Part shown: positions 50,984-59,473 of the stretch, piece after piece
Numbering within the stretch: position 1 is the first letter of the stretch
Layout: every line of letters begins with the position of its first letter
NCBI RefSeq assembly: GCF_000472785.1
Contig: NZ_AXAL01000030.1
Coordinates: 26,299 to 90,298, forward strand
DNA length: 64,000 nt
Direction: 5' to 3'
From: Mesorhizobium loti CJ3sym
GTDB lineage: Bacteria; Pseudomonadota; Alphaproteobacteria; Rhizobiales; Rhizobiaceae
Program-made: the position numbers and the translations under genes
Notes under the pieces: generated by a model
What the model saw: the letters and a program-made list of their open reading frames with translations, nothing else
Database searches by the model: none
Told to the model about the DNA's origin: nothing

Positions 50984-51472
50984 ATGCCGTCAACAAAAAA
51001 TGTGCAAAATACACATATCTCCGATCAGCTCCGGCAGATTCATGGGGCGGTGCTCGATATTGTCGGCGTGATGAACCGGCCGCAGCGCGACGAACTGCTG
51101 ATCAAGGCGGCCGGCATTCCACTCGACCGGGCACTGTTCCCGCTGCTCGTCGGCATCGAGCGCTTCGGGCCGATCGGCGTCGTCGAGATGGCCGATCGCG
51201 TCGGGCGCGACTACACGACCGTCAGCCGCCAGGTCGCCAAGCTGGAGAGCCTTGGCCTGGTGCAACGCCAGGCCAGCGCCGCCGACCGGCGCGTGCGCGA
51301 GGCGGTGATCAGCCCGAAGGGCAAGGCGATGACCGACCTTGTCGATACGGCACGCGAAAAAATCGGCCGCGCCATTTTCGAGACCTGGGACGCGCATGAC
51401 ATCGAAGAACTCGTGCGTCTGATGCGCAAGTTCGCGGATGCGCTTGGCGCGGTGCCAGAGAGCCGTGAGTAA
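50984..51472 (+). CDS. MarR-family transcription regulator
   Basis: A 162-residue regulator (FPLLVGIERFGPIGVVEMADRVGRDYTTVSRQVAKLESLGLVQRQASAADRRVREAVISPKGKA is the winged helix with its basic wing). AAGGAG precedes the start at 50984. It is divergent from the MDR gene. Two similar inverted repeats, one upstream and one inside its first codons, suggest autorepression. Confidence 0.9.
   Translation: MPSTKNVQNTHISDQLRQIHGAVLDIVGVMNRPQRDELLIKAAGIPLDRALFPLLVGIERFGPIGVVEMADRVGRDYTTVSRQVAKLESLGLVQRQASAADRRVREAVISPKGKAMTDLVDTAREKIGRAIFETWDAHDIEELVRLMRKFADALGAVPESRE
51000..51016. promoter_or_regulatory. MarR operator O2 inside the MarR gene
   Basis: ATGTG-N7-CACAT, within codons 6-11 of the MarR gene and centred 48 bases from O1. 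It has the same arms and spacing as O1. Confidence 0.6.
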
Positions 51473-51591
51473 GCGCGACGTGCGACCGGTAAAATTGTCC
51501 TGTGGCGTTCAGCCTCGCGGCAGCACGCCGCTTTGACCACAGGTCGCGACAAGCCTATTCTCGTCACTATAAGAAGCAGCCGGAGCCCGCC

Positions 51592-52953
51592 ATGGACCCG
51601 CTCATACTGTCGCGCATGCAGTTCGGCGCGAATATTTCGTTTCATATTCTGTTTCCAACGATCACCATTGCCCTTGGCTGGGTGCTGCTTTTCTTCAAGC
51701 TGCGCTACAACGCGACCAACGACTCCGCCTGGATGCGCGCCTATTTCACCTGGGTGAAGGTGTTCGCGCTGTCCTTCGCCATGGGCGTGGTTTCGGGCGT
51801 CACCATGAGCTTCCAGTTCGGCACCAACTGGCCGGGCTACATGGAAAAGGTCGGCAACATCGCCGGACCGCTTCTGGCCTACGAGATCCTCACCGCCTTC
51901 TTCCTCGAGGCTGCTTTCCTCGGCATCATGCTGTTCGGCTTTCGCCGCGTCTCCAACCGCGTCCACACGATGGCGACGGTGCTGGTCGCCGGCGGCACCA
52001 CTCTGTCCGCCTTCTGGATCATCGCGCTCAATTCCTGGATGCAGACGCCGGCCGGTTTCGAGATGCGCGATGGCGTGGCGCATGCCGTCGACTGGTGGGC
52101 AATCGTCTTCAACCCGTCGATGCCATACCGGCTCGTCCACATGCTGCTCGCGTCAGGCCTGACAGTGTCGTTCCTCATCGCCGGCCTGTCGGCGCTGCGC
52201 TACCTCAAGGGCGACCGCTCGGAATCGATGTGGAAGGCGCTGCGCACCGGCGTCTTCACCGCGGCGGTTCTGATCCCCATCCAGATCTTTGCCGGCGACC
52301 AGCATGGGCTGAACACGCTGGAGCACCAGCCGCAGAAGATCGCCGCCATGGAGGCCAACTGGAACACCGGCCCCAACGTGCCGCTGGTGCTGTTCGCGCT
52401 GCCTGACGAGGCGGCCAAGGAGAACAGGTTCGAGATCGCCATTCCCGACGGCGCCAGCCTGGTGCTGCGGCACTCGGACAGCGGCGTGGTGCCGGGGCTG
52501 AACGACTTTCCGGGCAACCATCCGCCGGTCTTTCCATTGTTCTGGAGTTTCCGCATCATGGTCGGTACCGGCCTGCTGATGCTCGCCGTCTCCTGGTCGG
52601 CCGCCTTCTTCCTCAAGCGCCGGCACAGCCTGCCGAAGCCGCTCGCCATGCTAATGGTGCCGATGGCGCTGTCGGGCTGGCTGGCGACGCTGGCTGGCTG
52701 GTACACGACCGAGATCGGCCGCCAGCCCTGGCTGGTGACCGGCGTGCTGAAAACCGCCGACGCGGTTGGCCCGGTGGCCGGCAGCCATGTCGCGCTGACG
52801 CTTGCCATCTACCTCATTCTCTACGCGCTGTTGCTGATCGCCTATCTCGGCGTGCTGGTGCACCTGGCGCTGAAGGCAGCGAAGGATGGCGACACCTCGC
52901 CGTTGCCGGGGGTCATGAAGGCAGCGATGTCGCAACCGGCGGCTGGGGAGTAG
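51592..52953 (+). CDS. cydA: Cytochrome bd-type quinol oxidase subunit I (CioA-like)
   Basis: A 453-residue membrane protein of the cytochrome bd family with an early helix starting LSRMQFGANISFHILFPTITIALGWVLLFF, and conserved SFAMGVVSGVTMSFQFGTNWPGY and AYEILTAFFLEAAFLGIMLFG. The periplasmic Q loop is short, as in the cyanide-insensitive oxidases of Pseudomonas-type CioAB. The enzyme oxidises quinol with oxygen at low oxygen tension. The start at 51592 gives the family N-terminus; upstream frame residues are not conserved. cydB follows after four bases. Confidence 0.95.
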   Translation: MDPLILSRMQFGANISFHILFPTITIALGWVLLFFKLRYNATNDSAWMRAYFTWVKVFALSFAMGVVSGVTMSFQFGTNWPGYMEKVGNIAGPLLAYEILTAFFLEAAFLGIMLFGFRRVSNRVHTMATVLVAGGTTLSAFWIIALNSWMQTPAGFEMRDGVAHAVDWWAIVFNPSMPYRLVHMLLASGLTVSFLIAGLSALRYLKGDRSESMWKALRTGVFTAAVLIPIQIFAGDQHGLNTLEHQPQKIAAMEANWNTGPNVPLVLFALPDEAAKENRFEIAIPDGASLVLRHSDSGVVPGLNDFPGNHPPVFPLFWSFRIMVGTGLLMLAVSWSAAFFLKRRHSLPKPLAMLMVPMALSGWLATLAGWYTTEIGRQPWLVTGVLKTADAVGPVAGSHVALTLAIYLILYALLLIAYLGVLVHLALKAAKDGDTSPLPGVMKAAMSQPAAGE

Positions 52954-52957
52954 GAAA

Positions 52958-53962
52958 ATGACCTTCGACTGGCCAACCGCTCTCCCGCTGATCTTCGCCG
53001 GCCTGATGGAGCTTGCCATCTTGATCTACGTCATCCTCGACGGTTTCGATCTCGGAATCGGCATCCTGTTCTCGGTCGCCGAAGATACCGAGCAGGACAC
53101 GATGATCGCGGCGATCGGCCCGTTCTGGGATGCCAACGAGACCTGGCTGGTGCTGGCCGTCGGCCTGCTGCTGGTCGCCTTTCCCCTGGCGCATGGCGTC
53201 ATCCTGACCGCGCTCTACATTCCGGTGTTCGTGCTGCTGGTCGGGCTGATCCTGCGCGGCGTCGCCTTCGACTTCCGCGCCAAGGTGCCGAGCGGCAAGA
53301 AACACCGCTGGAACCGCATTTTCTTCCTCGGCTCGGTCATCGCTTCGCTGGCGCAAGGCTATATGCTGGGCGTCTATGTGCTCGGCCTCGATGTCGGAAT
53401 TGGCGGCATGGCGTTCGGCGCGCTGGTGGCGTTCTGCCTGGCCGCGGCTTACGCGGCGATGGGCGCGGCCTGGGTGATCTACAAGACCGAAGGCGCGTTG
53501 CAGAAGAAGGCAGTGATCTGGCTGCGCACCGCGCTGGTGCTGACCGCGCTCGGCATGGCCGCGGTGTCGCTGGCGACGCCTTTTGCCAGCCCACGCATCT
53601 TCGCCAAATGGTTCGTCTGGCCGGAAATGCTCTACCTGTCGCCGCTGCCGATCCTGTCGGCGCTGCTGTTTTTCTGGCTGTGGCGGCAGACCTTCCATCT
53701 GCCCAAGCCCGACGATCGCCATGCGATCAGGCCGTTCCTGACGCTGGCGGCGATCTTCGCGCTCGGCTTCGCCGGTCTCGCCTGGTCGTTCTACCCGTTC
53801 GTGGTGCCCGACAAGCTGACCATCTGGCAGGCGGCCTCGGCGACGGAGAGCCTGGCGATCATCCTAGCCGGCACCGTGGTCGTGCTGCCGGTCATCATCT
53901 TCTATTCCTTCTATGCCTACCGCGTGTTCGGCGGCAAGGCGACGGACCTCACCTACGACTGA
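52958..53962 (+). CDS. cydB: Cytochrome bd-type quinol oxidase subunit II
   Basis: A 334-residue membrane protein with about eight helices and the family signature DGFDLGIGILF plus GPFWDANETWLVLA near the N-terminus. It pairs with CydA to form the terminal oxidase. No cydX-like micro-ORF or cydDC assembly genes lie next to it. It ends 32 bases before the convergent LuxR-type gene. Confidence 0.94.
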   Translation: MTFDWPTALPLIFAGLMELAILIYVILDGFDLGIGILFSVAEDTEQDTMIAAIGPFWDANETWLVLAVGLLLVAFPLAHGVILTALYIPVFVLLVGLILRGVAFDFRAKVPSGKKHRWNRIFFLGSVIASLAQGYMLGVYVLGLDVGIGGMAFGALVAFCLAAAYAAMGAAWVIYKTEGALQKKAVIWLRTALVLTALGMAAVSLATPFASPRIFAKWFVWPEMLYLSPLPILSALLFFWLWRQTFHLPKPDDRHAIRPFLTLAAIFALGFAGLAWSFYPFVVPDKLTIWQAASATESLAIILAGTVVVLPVIIFYSFYAYRVFGGKATDLTYD

Positions 53963-53994
53963 GCCGTCGCCGACCACCTCAGATCAACACCGCC

Positions 53995-56589
53995 TCAGAT
54001 CAGCCCTGAGTCACGGGCGGCCGCCGTGGCCTCGCCGCGCGAAACGGCATCGAGCTTGCCCAGCACCGCTGAAACATGGTGGTCGACCGTCTTGGGCGAA
54101 ATGGCGAGATGCTCGGCAATGCGCTTGTTGGACAGGCCGCGCTCGATCAGCTGCAGCACTTCCATCTGGCGCTGGGTCAGGCCAGCGCTGTTGGCACGGG
54201 TGGTGCGGCGCGGCCCCCTGGCAATGCGAATGACGCCGTTCTGCCGCATGAGGTCGCGCACATGGTTTGCGACGGGCCGGGCGCCAAGCGCCTCGAGAAT
54301 CTCCAGCGCCTCCCGTTGTGCGGCCTCGTCGCCCTGGGCGAGTGCCAGCGCACGTTCGTAAGGGGCGTCGAGTTCCGCCCAGACAATGGCCGCGCCCCGC
54401 CAGTCTCCAGCCAGCAGCATCCGGTAGGGCGCGGCCATGCCTGATGTGTCGCCCGGATCGATATCGGGTGCCAGCAGCTGCCGCCAGCCGGCCAGTTCGG
54501 CGAACACCGCCCGTGTCGGCGACAGGCCCTCGGCAAAGCCGATCAGCCGCAGCGCCTCGTCCGTGTCCGCCTCGCCCAGCCAGGCCTGCTCGGCAATCAC
54601 CGCCGCGTAGGGCAACAGGCGCTGCAGCTCGGCTCCCTTTTCCAGAAACTGCTTCATCTCGGCCAGCAGCGGCTCTGGCGATGGGTCACCGCGGCGAACC
54701 CTCAGCCGCGACAGCGCCACCAAGGCCGGATAGCGCACCAGGGCGGTCGCGCGGTCGTTGGCAATCACATCCAGTGCCTCGGCAGCCGCTTCATCCCAGC
54801 ATCCCTGACGCAGCAACAACTGCGCCCGCACACCACGCATGTAATCACGCCACGTCGCCAGATCGTTGTCGACGCAATAGTCGATGCCGCGATCGAGGAA
54901 GGACTGAGCCTGGCTGTATTCGAGTTGATTCATGCCGCCACAGGCGCAATTGGTGAAGGCCCGCGCCGCGTGCTCCTGAAAATTGTGTTCCAGCGCGATT
55001 TCGAGGCTGCGAGCGAGATGCAGCCGACTTGAGTCCAGGTCCAACCACTGCTCGGCGGCGCCGACATTGTTTAGAGCGTGGCAAACGACTTCCGGCCTGT
55101 TCAACCGTTCGGCGAGCTCGATCGCCCTGGCTCCCAGCGACAAGGTTTCGTCCAGCCTTTCAGCCAGCATCGCCAATTGAGAAAGGTTCGAATAGGCCAT
55201 GGCCAGCTCGGCACTGGCCGGTACGGTCTCCAGCAAGGTAACCGCTTGGGCGCCGAACATGTCTGCGGCCTGCCGGTCGCCCAGGAGATAGGCGAAGCGC
55301 GATAGCCATCTGAGGCTGTCGCCTTCCTTCAGCTTGTTGCCAAGCGCCTGTTGCAACACACGCGCCTGCTCCTGCGCCTTGATGGCCTCGTCTATGCGCG
55401 CAATCAAATGGCACTCGAAGGCATATTGCTCGTAAAGGCTGGCGCGCTCGTCCTCAGGCAAGGTATCGGCCTGGCGCAAGGCAACCTCGTAGTAGCCGGC
55501 GGCGTCGCGATGGGCGCCGACACGGGAAGCCTCGCGGGCGGCGACCGGTGCGAACGCGCGTACCGCCTCGAAATTGTGCGCTTCCACCGCATGGTGGACG
55601 AGGCGTGCGGTGGCGACACTGCTATTCTCAAGCAGCGCCGACAGCGCACGCTGGTTGAACAGTCTTCTGGAACTCGTCGTCAGCATCATTTCGATGGCGC
55701 GGCGTGCGATCTCGTGCCGGAAAGCGTAGCCGTCGCCCAGATCGTCCAGCAGCCCATTCGACACACATTCCGCGAGTTGCCCGGCCGCGGCCACGCCGCA
55801 CAGGCCCTGCAAGGCCCAGGCGTCGGCGCGCCTGGGAAACACCGACACCGCATCGAGCATCGAGCGGGCGCCGGCCGACAGCCGTTCGGCCCGTGCAACG
55901 ACGGCGTCGCGCACACTGGCAGGTGGCGTCATCTCATTGTCGGCGCACAATAGCTCGGTGACGAAGAAGGCGTTGCCGGCCGTTGCCCGGTAGATGGCAT
56001 CGCCATCGCGGCCGGCGGCAATGGCAAGCGAGAGCACCGCTTCTTCGCTCAGCAGCGGCACATCGATCCGCACGATATTGCCGGCGGGAATTTCGCCGAG
56101 CGCACGGCGCACCCGCATCTGTCCTTCGCTGCGGTCGGTGCGCGCCGTCAAAAGCAGCAGGATGTGGGTGTTGGCGATGCGGCGGCCGAGAAAGCGGACG
56201 AAATCGAGCGTCGCGTCATCGGCCCAGTGCAGATCCTCGATCACCAGCAGCGTCGTACCCGACCTTGCCTCGAAAACCTCCATCGCATCGGAAAACAGCG
56301 GCAGCCTCTGTCCCTGCCTTGCATCGATTGCCTGCGGCATCGCCCATTGCGCCTCGCGGGCGAGGTCGTAGAGCGGCCCTAGCGGATCGGGGATCGACAG
56401 GTCCTCGCAGGCGCTGCGGAAGATGCGCGCATCTGGCCCGGCGCGGCCGGTAAAGGCTTCGACCAGCGCCGACTTGCCGGCCCCTGCCTCACCCGACAGC
56501 GCCACCACGCGGCCGCGGCCGCGGCTGGCTTCCGCCAAAAGTTCGTCCAGTTGCGCCAACTGCGCCTGCCGTTCCAGAAGCATCGTCAT
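53995..56589 (-). CDS. Large ATP-binding LuxR-family (MalT/LAL-like) regulator
   Basis: An 864-residue regulator with an N-terminal AAA-like ATPase (Walker A GEAGAGKSALVEAF, Walker B TLLVIEDLHWADDATLDFV), a long helical TPR-like middle (ASLYEQYAFECHLIARIDEAIK and on) and a C-terminal LuxR HTH (LTQRQMEVLQLIERGLSNKRIAEHLAISPKTVDHHVSAVLGKL). Such LAL-type proteins sense a ligand and activate their targets. Neighbouring candidates are cydAB (convergent) and the small DUF4242 gene (divergent). The start is ATG at 56589, with a second Met at residue 3. Confidence 0.9.
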   Translation of the reverse strand: MTMLLERQAQLAQLDELLAEASRGRGRVVALSGEAGAGKSALVEAFTGRAGPDARIFRSACEDLSIPDPLGPLYDLAREAQWAMPQAIDARQGQRLPLFSDAMEVFEARSGTTLLVIEDLHWADDATLDFVRFLGRRIANTHILLLLTARTDRSEGQMRVRRALGEIPAGNIVRIDVPLLSEEAVLSLAIAAGRDGDAIYRATAGNAFFVTELLCADNEMTPPASVRDAVVARAERLSAGARSMLDAVSVFPRRADAWALQGLCGVAAAGQLAECVSNGLLDDLGDGYAFRHEIARRAIEMMLTTSSRRLFNQRALSALLENSSVATARLVHHAVEAHNFEAVRAFAPVAAREASRVGAHRDAAGYYEVALRQADTLPEDERASLYEQYAFECHLIARIDEAIKAQEQARVLQQALGNKLKEGDSLRWLSRFAYLLGDRQAADMFGAQAVTLLETVPASAELAMAYSNLSQLAMLAERLDETLSLGARAIELAERLNRPEVVCHALNNVGAAEQWLDLDSSRLHLARSLEIALEHNFQEHAARAFTNCACGGMNQLEYSQAQSFLDRGIDYCVDNDLATWRDYMRGVRAQLLLRQGCWDEAAAEALDVIANDRATALVRYPALVALSRLRVRRGDPSPEPLLAEMKQFLEKGAELQRLLPYAAVIAEQAWLGEADTDEALRLIGFAEGLSPTRAVFAELAGWRQLLAPDIDPGDTSGMAAPYRMLLAGDWRGAAIVWAELDAPYERALALAQGDEAAQREALEILEALGARPVANHVRDLMRQNGVIRIARGPRRTTRANSAGLTQRQMEVLQLIERGLSNKRIAEHLAISPKTVDHHVSAVLGKLDAVSRGEATAAARDSGLI

Positions 56590-56826
56590 CGCTCAATTGG
56601 GGTCGGTTTTACCGCTGCGCTGGACATCCGCCACGACTGTCCAAGGCGCTTGCCCGAAAATGTGACCCTCCACACATTCCGGTGCCATTCTCCACATAAC
56701 GCCGGCAATATAGGGAATCTTCCCACAAAACATAGGGAAAGGTTCCGATGTGCGCCCTCGACGAGCGTGATCAATGTCCAGCCGCGCTCAAATCGAGCGT
56801 GGATCAATGGAGAAGGGAAACCTGAT

Positions 56827-57099
56827 ATGCCTCGCTATGTTGTTGAACGTACATTTCCTGCCGGTCTCAGCGTGCCGATGAATGATGCCGGCGCCGACGC
56901 GCTGGCCGGCGTCATCATGCGCAATGCCGAGAAGGGCGTCACCTGGGTGCAGTCCTTCGTCTCGCCCGACAAGAAGCAGAGCTTCTGCATCTATGACGCG
57001 CCCTCGCCGGAAGCGATCCGCAGCACCGCGCAGAAGAATGCGCTGCCGGTCGACAAGATCACGGAGGTGCGGGTCCTTGACCCTTACTTTTACCGTTGA
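56827..57099 (+). CDS. DUF4242 small protein (nickel-responsive-like barrel)
   Basis: A 90-residue protein of the DUF4242 type (MPRYVVERTFPAGLSVP, KGVTWVQSFVSPDKKQSFCIYDAPSPEAIRSTAQKNALPVDKITEV). The family forms ferredoxin-like dimers, and a Streptomyces member binds nickel; no such role is shown here. AGGG lies upstream of the ATG. It is divergent from the large LuxR-type regulator, which makes it a candidate target. Confidence 0.85.
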   Translation: MPRYVVERTFPAGLSVPMNDAGADALAGVIMRNAEKGVTWVQSFVSPDKKQSFCIYDAPSPEAIRSTAQKNALPVDKITEVRVLDPYFYR

Positions 57100-57166
57100 T
57101 CCCGACAATGACCATGCAACTGCCCTTCGCAGCGGTGGCGGCTTGCCTGACAGCTCATTCGGCGAG

Positions 57167-57364
57167 GTGCTGGCGGATTCGAGACCAGTCGGAAGAGGCT
57201 CGTTACTGGGCCGGTTTTTCCGGTGGCTTGCCTCGTTGCTGTTCGCACCATTGCGCTCGAGCCGGCGCCGGTTGCCTCCGCAGGACGATTATCTGAGACG
57301 CGATATCGGCCTGCCGGAGCTCGAGGAGCTGCCACAGTACTGGGACTTCACCCGGAACCACTGA
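57167..57364 (+). CDS. Possible DUF1127-like small protein (about 66 aa)
   Basis: An open frame without ATG that ends RRRLPPQDDYLRRDIGLPELEELPQYWDFTRNH. The LxRDxGL pattern in the basic context resembles the DUF1127 motif found at 17540. Possible starts are GTG at 57167 or TTG at 57143. It starts shortly after the DUF4242 gene and may be cotranscribed. Reported as probable but with uncertain 5' end. Confidence 0.45.
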   Translation: MLADSRPVGRGSLLGRFFRWLASLLFAPLRSSRRRLPPQDDYLRRDIGLPELEELPQYWDFTRNH

Positions 57365-57434
57365 ATACGCGCAGCCATCCGACGCCACAGCGGGAGCGGC
57401 GGCTCCCGTGCACCTTCACCAACGAGGAGAGAAA

Positions 57435-57941
57435 ATGAACATCCATCTGTGGACCAAACACCTCATCAACCTGTCGATCCTGTCGATCGCGGCCACGGCC
57501 GCGAATGCTCACGATACGGGCAGGCTGGATGAGCAGGTGCGGGCAGCCAACAGCCGTTTCGAGAATGTGGCGATGGCCACCGCGGAAGGCTATTCGCCGA
57601 TCCCTTGCGCCAGTGGCATCACCGGCGGCGCCATGGGCATCCACTATGTCAACCCGGCCTATCTGAAGGACGATGCGGTCGATCTCGCCAAGCCCGAAGC
57701 GGTCATGTACGAGCCGATGGCGGACGGCAAGCTGAAGCTGGTGGCTGTCGAGTACATCACCTCGAAAGGCCCGGCCTCGCTGGAGGGTCAGCTGTTCAAC
57801 TTCAACAGCGCGCCCAACCGCTACGGTCTCGGCCCGTTCTATGAGCTGCATGTCTGGGCCTGGAAGAAGAACCCGACCGGCACCTTCGCCGACATGAACC
57901 CTGATGTGTCGTGCGACGCAATGAAGGCCGACGGCATGTAG
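57435..57941 (+). CDS. Exported hypothetical protein (168 aa)
   Basis: A 168-residue protein with a signal peptide (INLSILSIAATAANAHD, cut near ANA). The mature part contains PCASGITGGAMGIHYVNPAYL, EAVMYEPMADGKLKLVAVEYI and RYGLGPFYELHVWAWKKNPTG. It has two widely spaced Cys residues that could form a disulfide. GAGGAGAG lies upstream of the ATG. I have seen similar sequences in rhizobia but know no function. It may be a periplasmic ligand-binding or structural protein. Confidence 0.7.
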   Translation: MNIHLWTKHLINLSILSIAATAANAHDTGRLDEQVRAANSRFENVAMATAEGYSPIPCASGITGGAMGIHYVNPAYLKDDAVDLAKPEAVMYEPMADGKLKLVAVEYITSKGPASLEGQLFNFNSAPNRYGLGPFYELHVWAWKKNPTGTFADMNPDVSCDAMKADGM

Positions 57942-58049
57942 CCGGCCTTCGCCCCGGGACTGGCCGGCATCCATAGCCCATCCAAGGCGGGGGCGGGCGG
58001 ACATCGGCAGGTCCCGGGGGTCACTCACCCCCCAGCGAGCCGCGAAAGA

Positions 58050-58778
58050 TCAATTGCTGGCCGACAGCACCAGCACTGGCTTGTCACTGTACAGCGCCGG
58101 AAACAGCTGCTTCAGGTTCGCCACCTTGGGCAGGTCGTTGTAGACGATGTAGGGATAGGTCGGGTTCAGCGTCAGAAAGTCCTGGTGATAGTTCTCGGCC
58201 GGGTAGAACGTCTTGCCGGTCTCGATCGTGGTGACGATCGGCGCGCCAAACAGCTTGGCTTTGTCGAGCTGGGCGATGTAGCTCTGCGCGATCTTTGCCT
58301 GCGCATCGTTTTCGGCAAAGACCGTCGAGCGGTACTGGGTGCCCGAGTCCGGCCCCTGGAAGTTGAGCTGCGTCGGGTTGTGGGCGACCGAGAAATAGAC
58401 CTGCAGCAGCTGGCCATAGGTCACCTTCGACGGGTCATAGGTGATCTCGACGGATTCGGCATGGCCGGTGCGGCCGGTGCCGACGGTCTCGTAGACGGCG
58501 TCATCCTTGGCGCCGCCGGTGTAGCCGGAGACAGCCTTGCTGACGCCCTTGACGTGCTGGAACACGCCCTGCACGCCCCAGAAGCAGCCGCCGGCGAAGA
58601 TTGCCTTTTCGCTGCCGCTGGCGGCCTTTTCGTCCATTGCCGGCGGCGGGATCACCACGGCGTCTTCCGCAGAGCGCGCTGGGGTCTGCCAGAAGGCGGC
58701 CGCCGCCACCGCTGCAAAACCGAGCACGGCCAGCGCGCCGCGGGTAAAGAACGGCCGTGTCTTTTCGATACCGGTCAT
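58050..58778 (-). CDS. msrA: Periplasmic peptide-methionine (S)-S-oxide reductase MsrA
   Basis: A 242-residue MsrA with an N-terminal export signal (TRGALAVLGFAAVAAAAFWQTPARSA). The catalytic motif is GGCFWG (Cys65), followed by VSGYTGG and the conserved EYHQ-like AENYHQDF segment. It reduces methionine sulfoxide in envelope proteins. The start at 58778 gives the signal peptide; a longer frame to 58862 is not conserved. Other recycling Cys residues, if any, are not obvious. Confidence 0.92.
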   Translation of the reverse strand: MTGIEKTRPFFTRGALAVLGFAAVAAAAFWQTPARSAEDAVVIPPPAMDEKAASGSEKAIFAGGCFWGVQGVFQHVKGVSKAVSGYTGGAKDDAVYETVGTGRTGHAESVEITYDPSKVTYGQLLQVYFSVAHNPTQLNFQGPDSGTQYRSTVFAENDAQAKIAQSYIAQLDKAKLFGAPIVTTIETGKTFYPAENYHQDFLTLNPTYPYIVYNDLPKVANLKQLFPALYSDKPVLVLSASN

Positions 58779-58854
58779 GTTCTGATCTCCTGTTGTTGTT
58801 CCAATATATACGACGCGAGCCGAGAAGCAGTTCTCAATTTGCCGTGCGGCGCTG

Positions 58855-58978
58855 CCCCTCATCCGGCCCTTCGGGCCACCTTCTCCCCAAGGGGAGAAGA
58901 GGTTGGCGCCGGCTCTGACAGTCTCCTCTCCCCACCGGGGAGAGGTCAGCCGAGCGAAGCGGAGGCTGGGTGAGGGGG
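58855..58978. repeat. Palindromic intergenic mosaic repeat, copy 5
   Basis: Inverted ends CCCCTCATCCGGCCC and GTGAGGGG, with internal arms TTCTCCCC and CTCTCCCC. The right half GGTCAGCCGAGCGAAGCGGA is identical to copy 3 at 18531. It lies between the msrA promoter and the MKPA-repeat gene. Confidence 0.75.
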
Positions 58979-58990
58979 AGCCTGCCTGGC

Positions 58991-59356
58991 TTACTGCGCC
59001 GGCTTCATCGCATCCGCCGCGGGCTTCATCGCGTCGGCGGCCGGTTTCATGGCATCCGCCGCAGGCTTCATTGCGTCGGCGGCTGGCTTCATCGCATCCG
59101 CCGCAGGCTTCATGGCATCCGCTGCCGGCTTCATCGCATTGTCAGCTGGCTTCATGGCGTTGGTGGCCATCGGGTCGGCCGGCTTCATCGCATCGGTTGC
59201 CGGTTTCATGGCATCCGCCGCTGGCTTCATCGCATTGGCGGCGGGTTTCATGGCGTTGGTGGCGTCATCGGCGCGGGCGATGCCGCCGGCCAGCAGCATA
59301 GTCGAGCTCAGAGCGAGGGCGAGTGCGGGCAGCGTCAAGCGGGAAAAGGTAGTCAT
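58991..59356 (-). CDS. Secreted MKPA heptapeptide-repeat protein (121 aa)
   Basis: A 121-residue protein: signal peptide (LTLPALALALSSTMLLAGGIARA, cut before DDA) followed by 12 copies of MKPA, mostly in the heptad ADAMKPA. The mature protein is about 92 residues of Ala, Met, Lys, Pro and Asp with no Cys or aromatic residues, so it is probably disordered or forms a regular extended helix. Repeated Met suggests binding of copper or oxidant scavenging; this is speculation. AAGGAG lies upstream of the ATG at 59356. msrA lies directly downstream on the same strand. Confidence 0.8.
   Translation of the reverse strand: MTTFSRLTLPALALALSSTMLLAGGIARADDATNAMKPAANAMKPAADAMKPATDAMKPADPMATNAMKPADNAMKPAADAMKPAADAMKPAADAMKPAADAMKPAADAMKPAADAMKPAQ
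58997..59260 (-). repeat. Coding 21-bp repeat array (MKPA protein)
   Basis: Twelve MKPA-containing units, one of them interrupted by a DPMATNA insert. The 21-base units alternate between GCATCC- and GCGTCG-type alanine/aspartate codons, so neighbouring units are less alike in DNA than in protein. Confidence 0.7.
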
Positions 59357-59473
59357 GATGGTCTCCTTGGGTTGTTGGGGTGACGGCGGATTGTTGGGGT
59401 GACGGCTCATGCCGTCGGTATTTCGCGACGCCGCTCGTGCGGCGTTGCGCAAATTCTTGTTGAGGCGAGTTTT

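Noticed and set aside
58997..59260. Possible CRISPR array from regular 21-base periodicity
   Set aside because: The repeats are contiguous without spacers and encode a heptapeptide repeat protein in frame.
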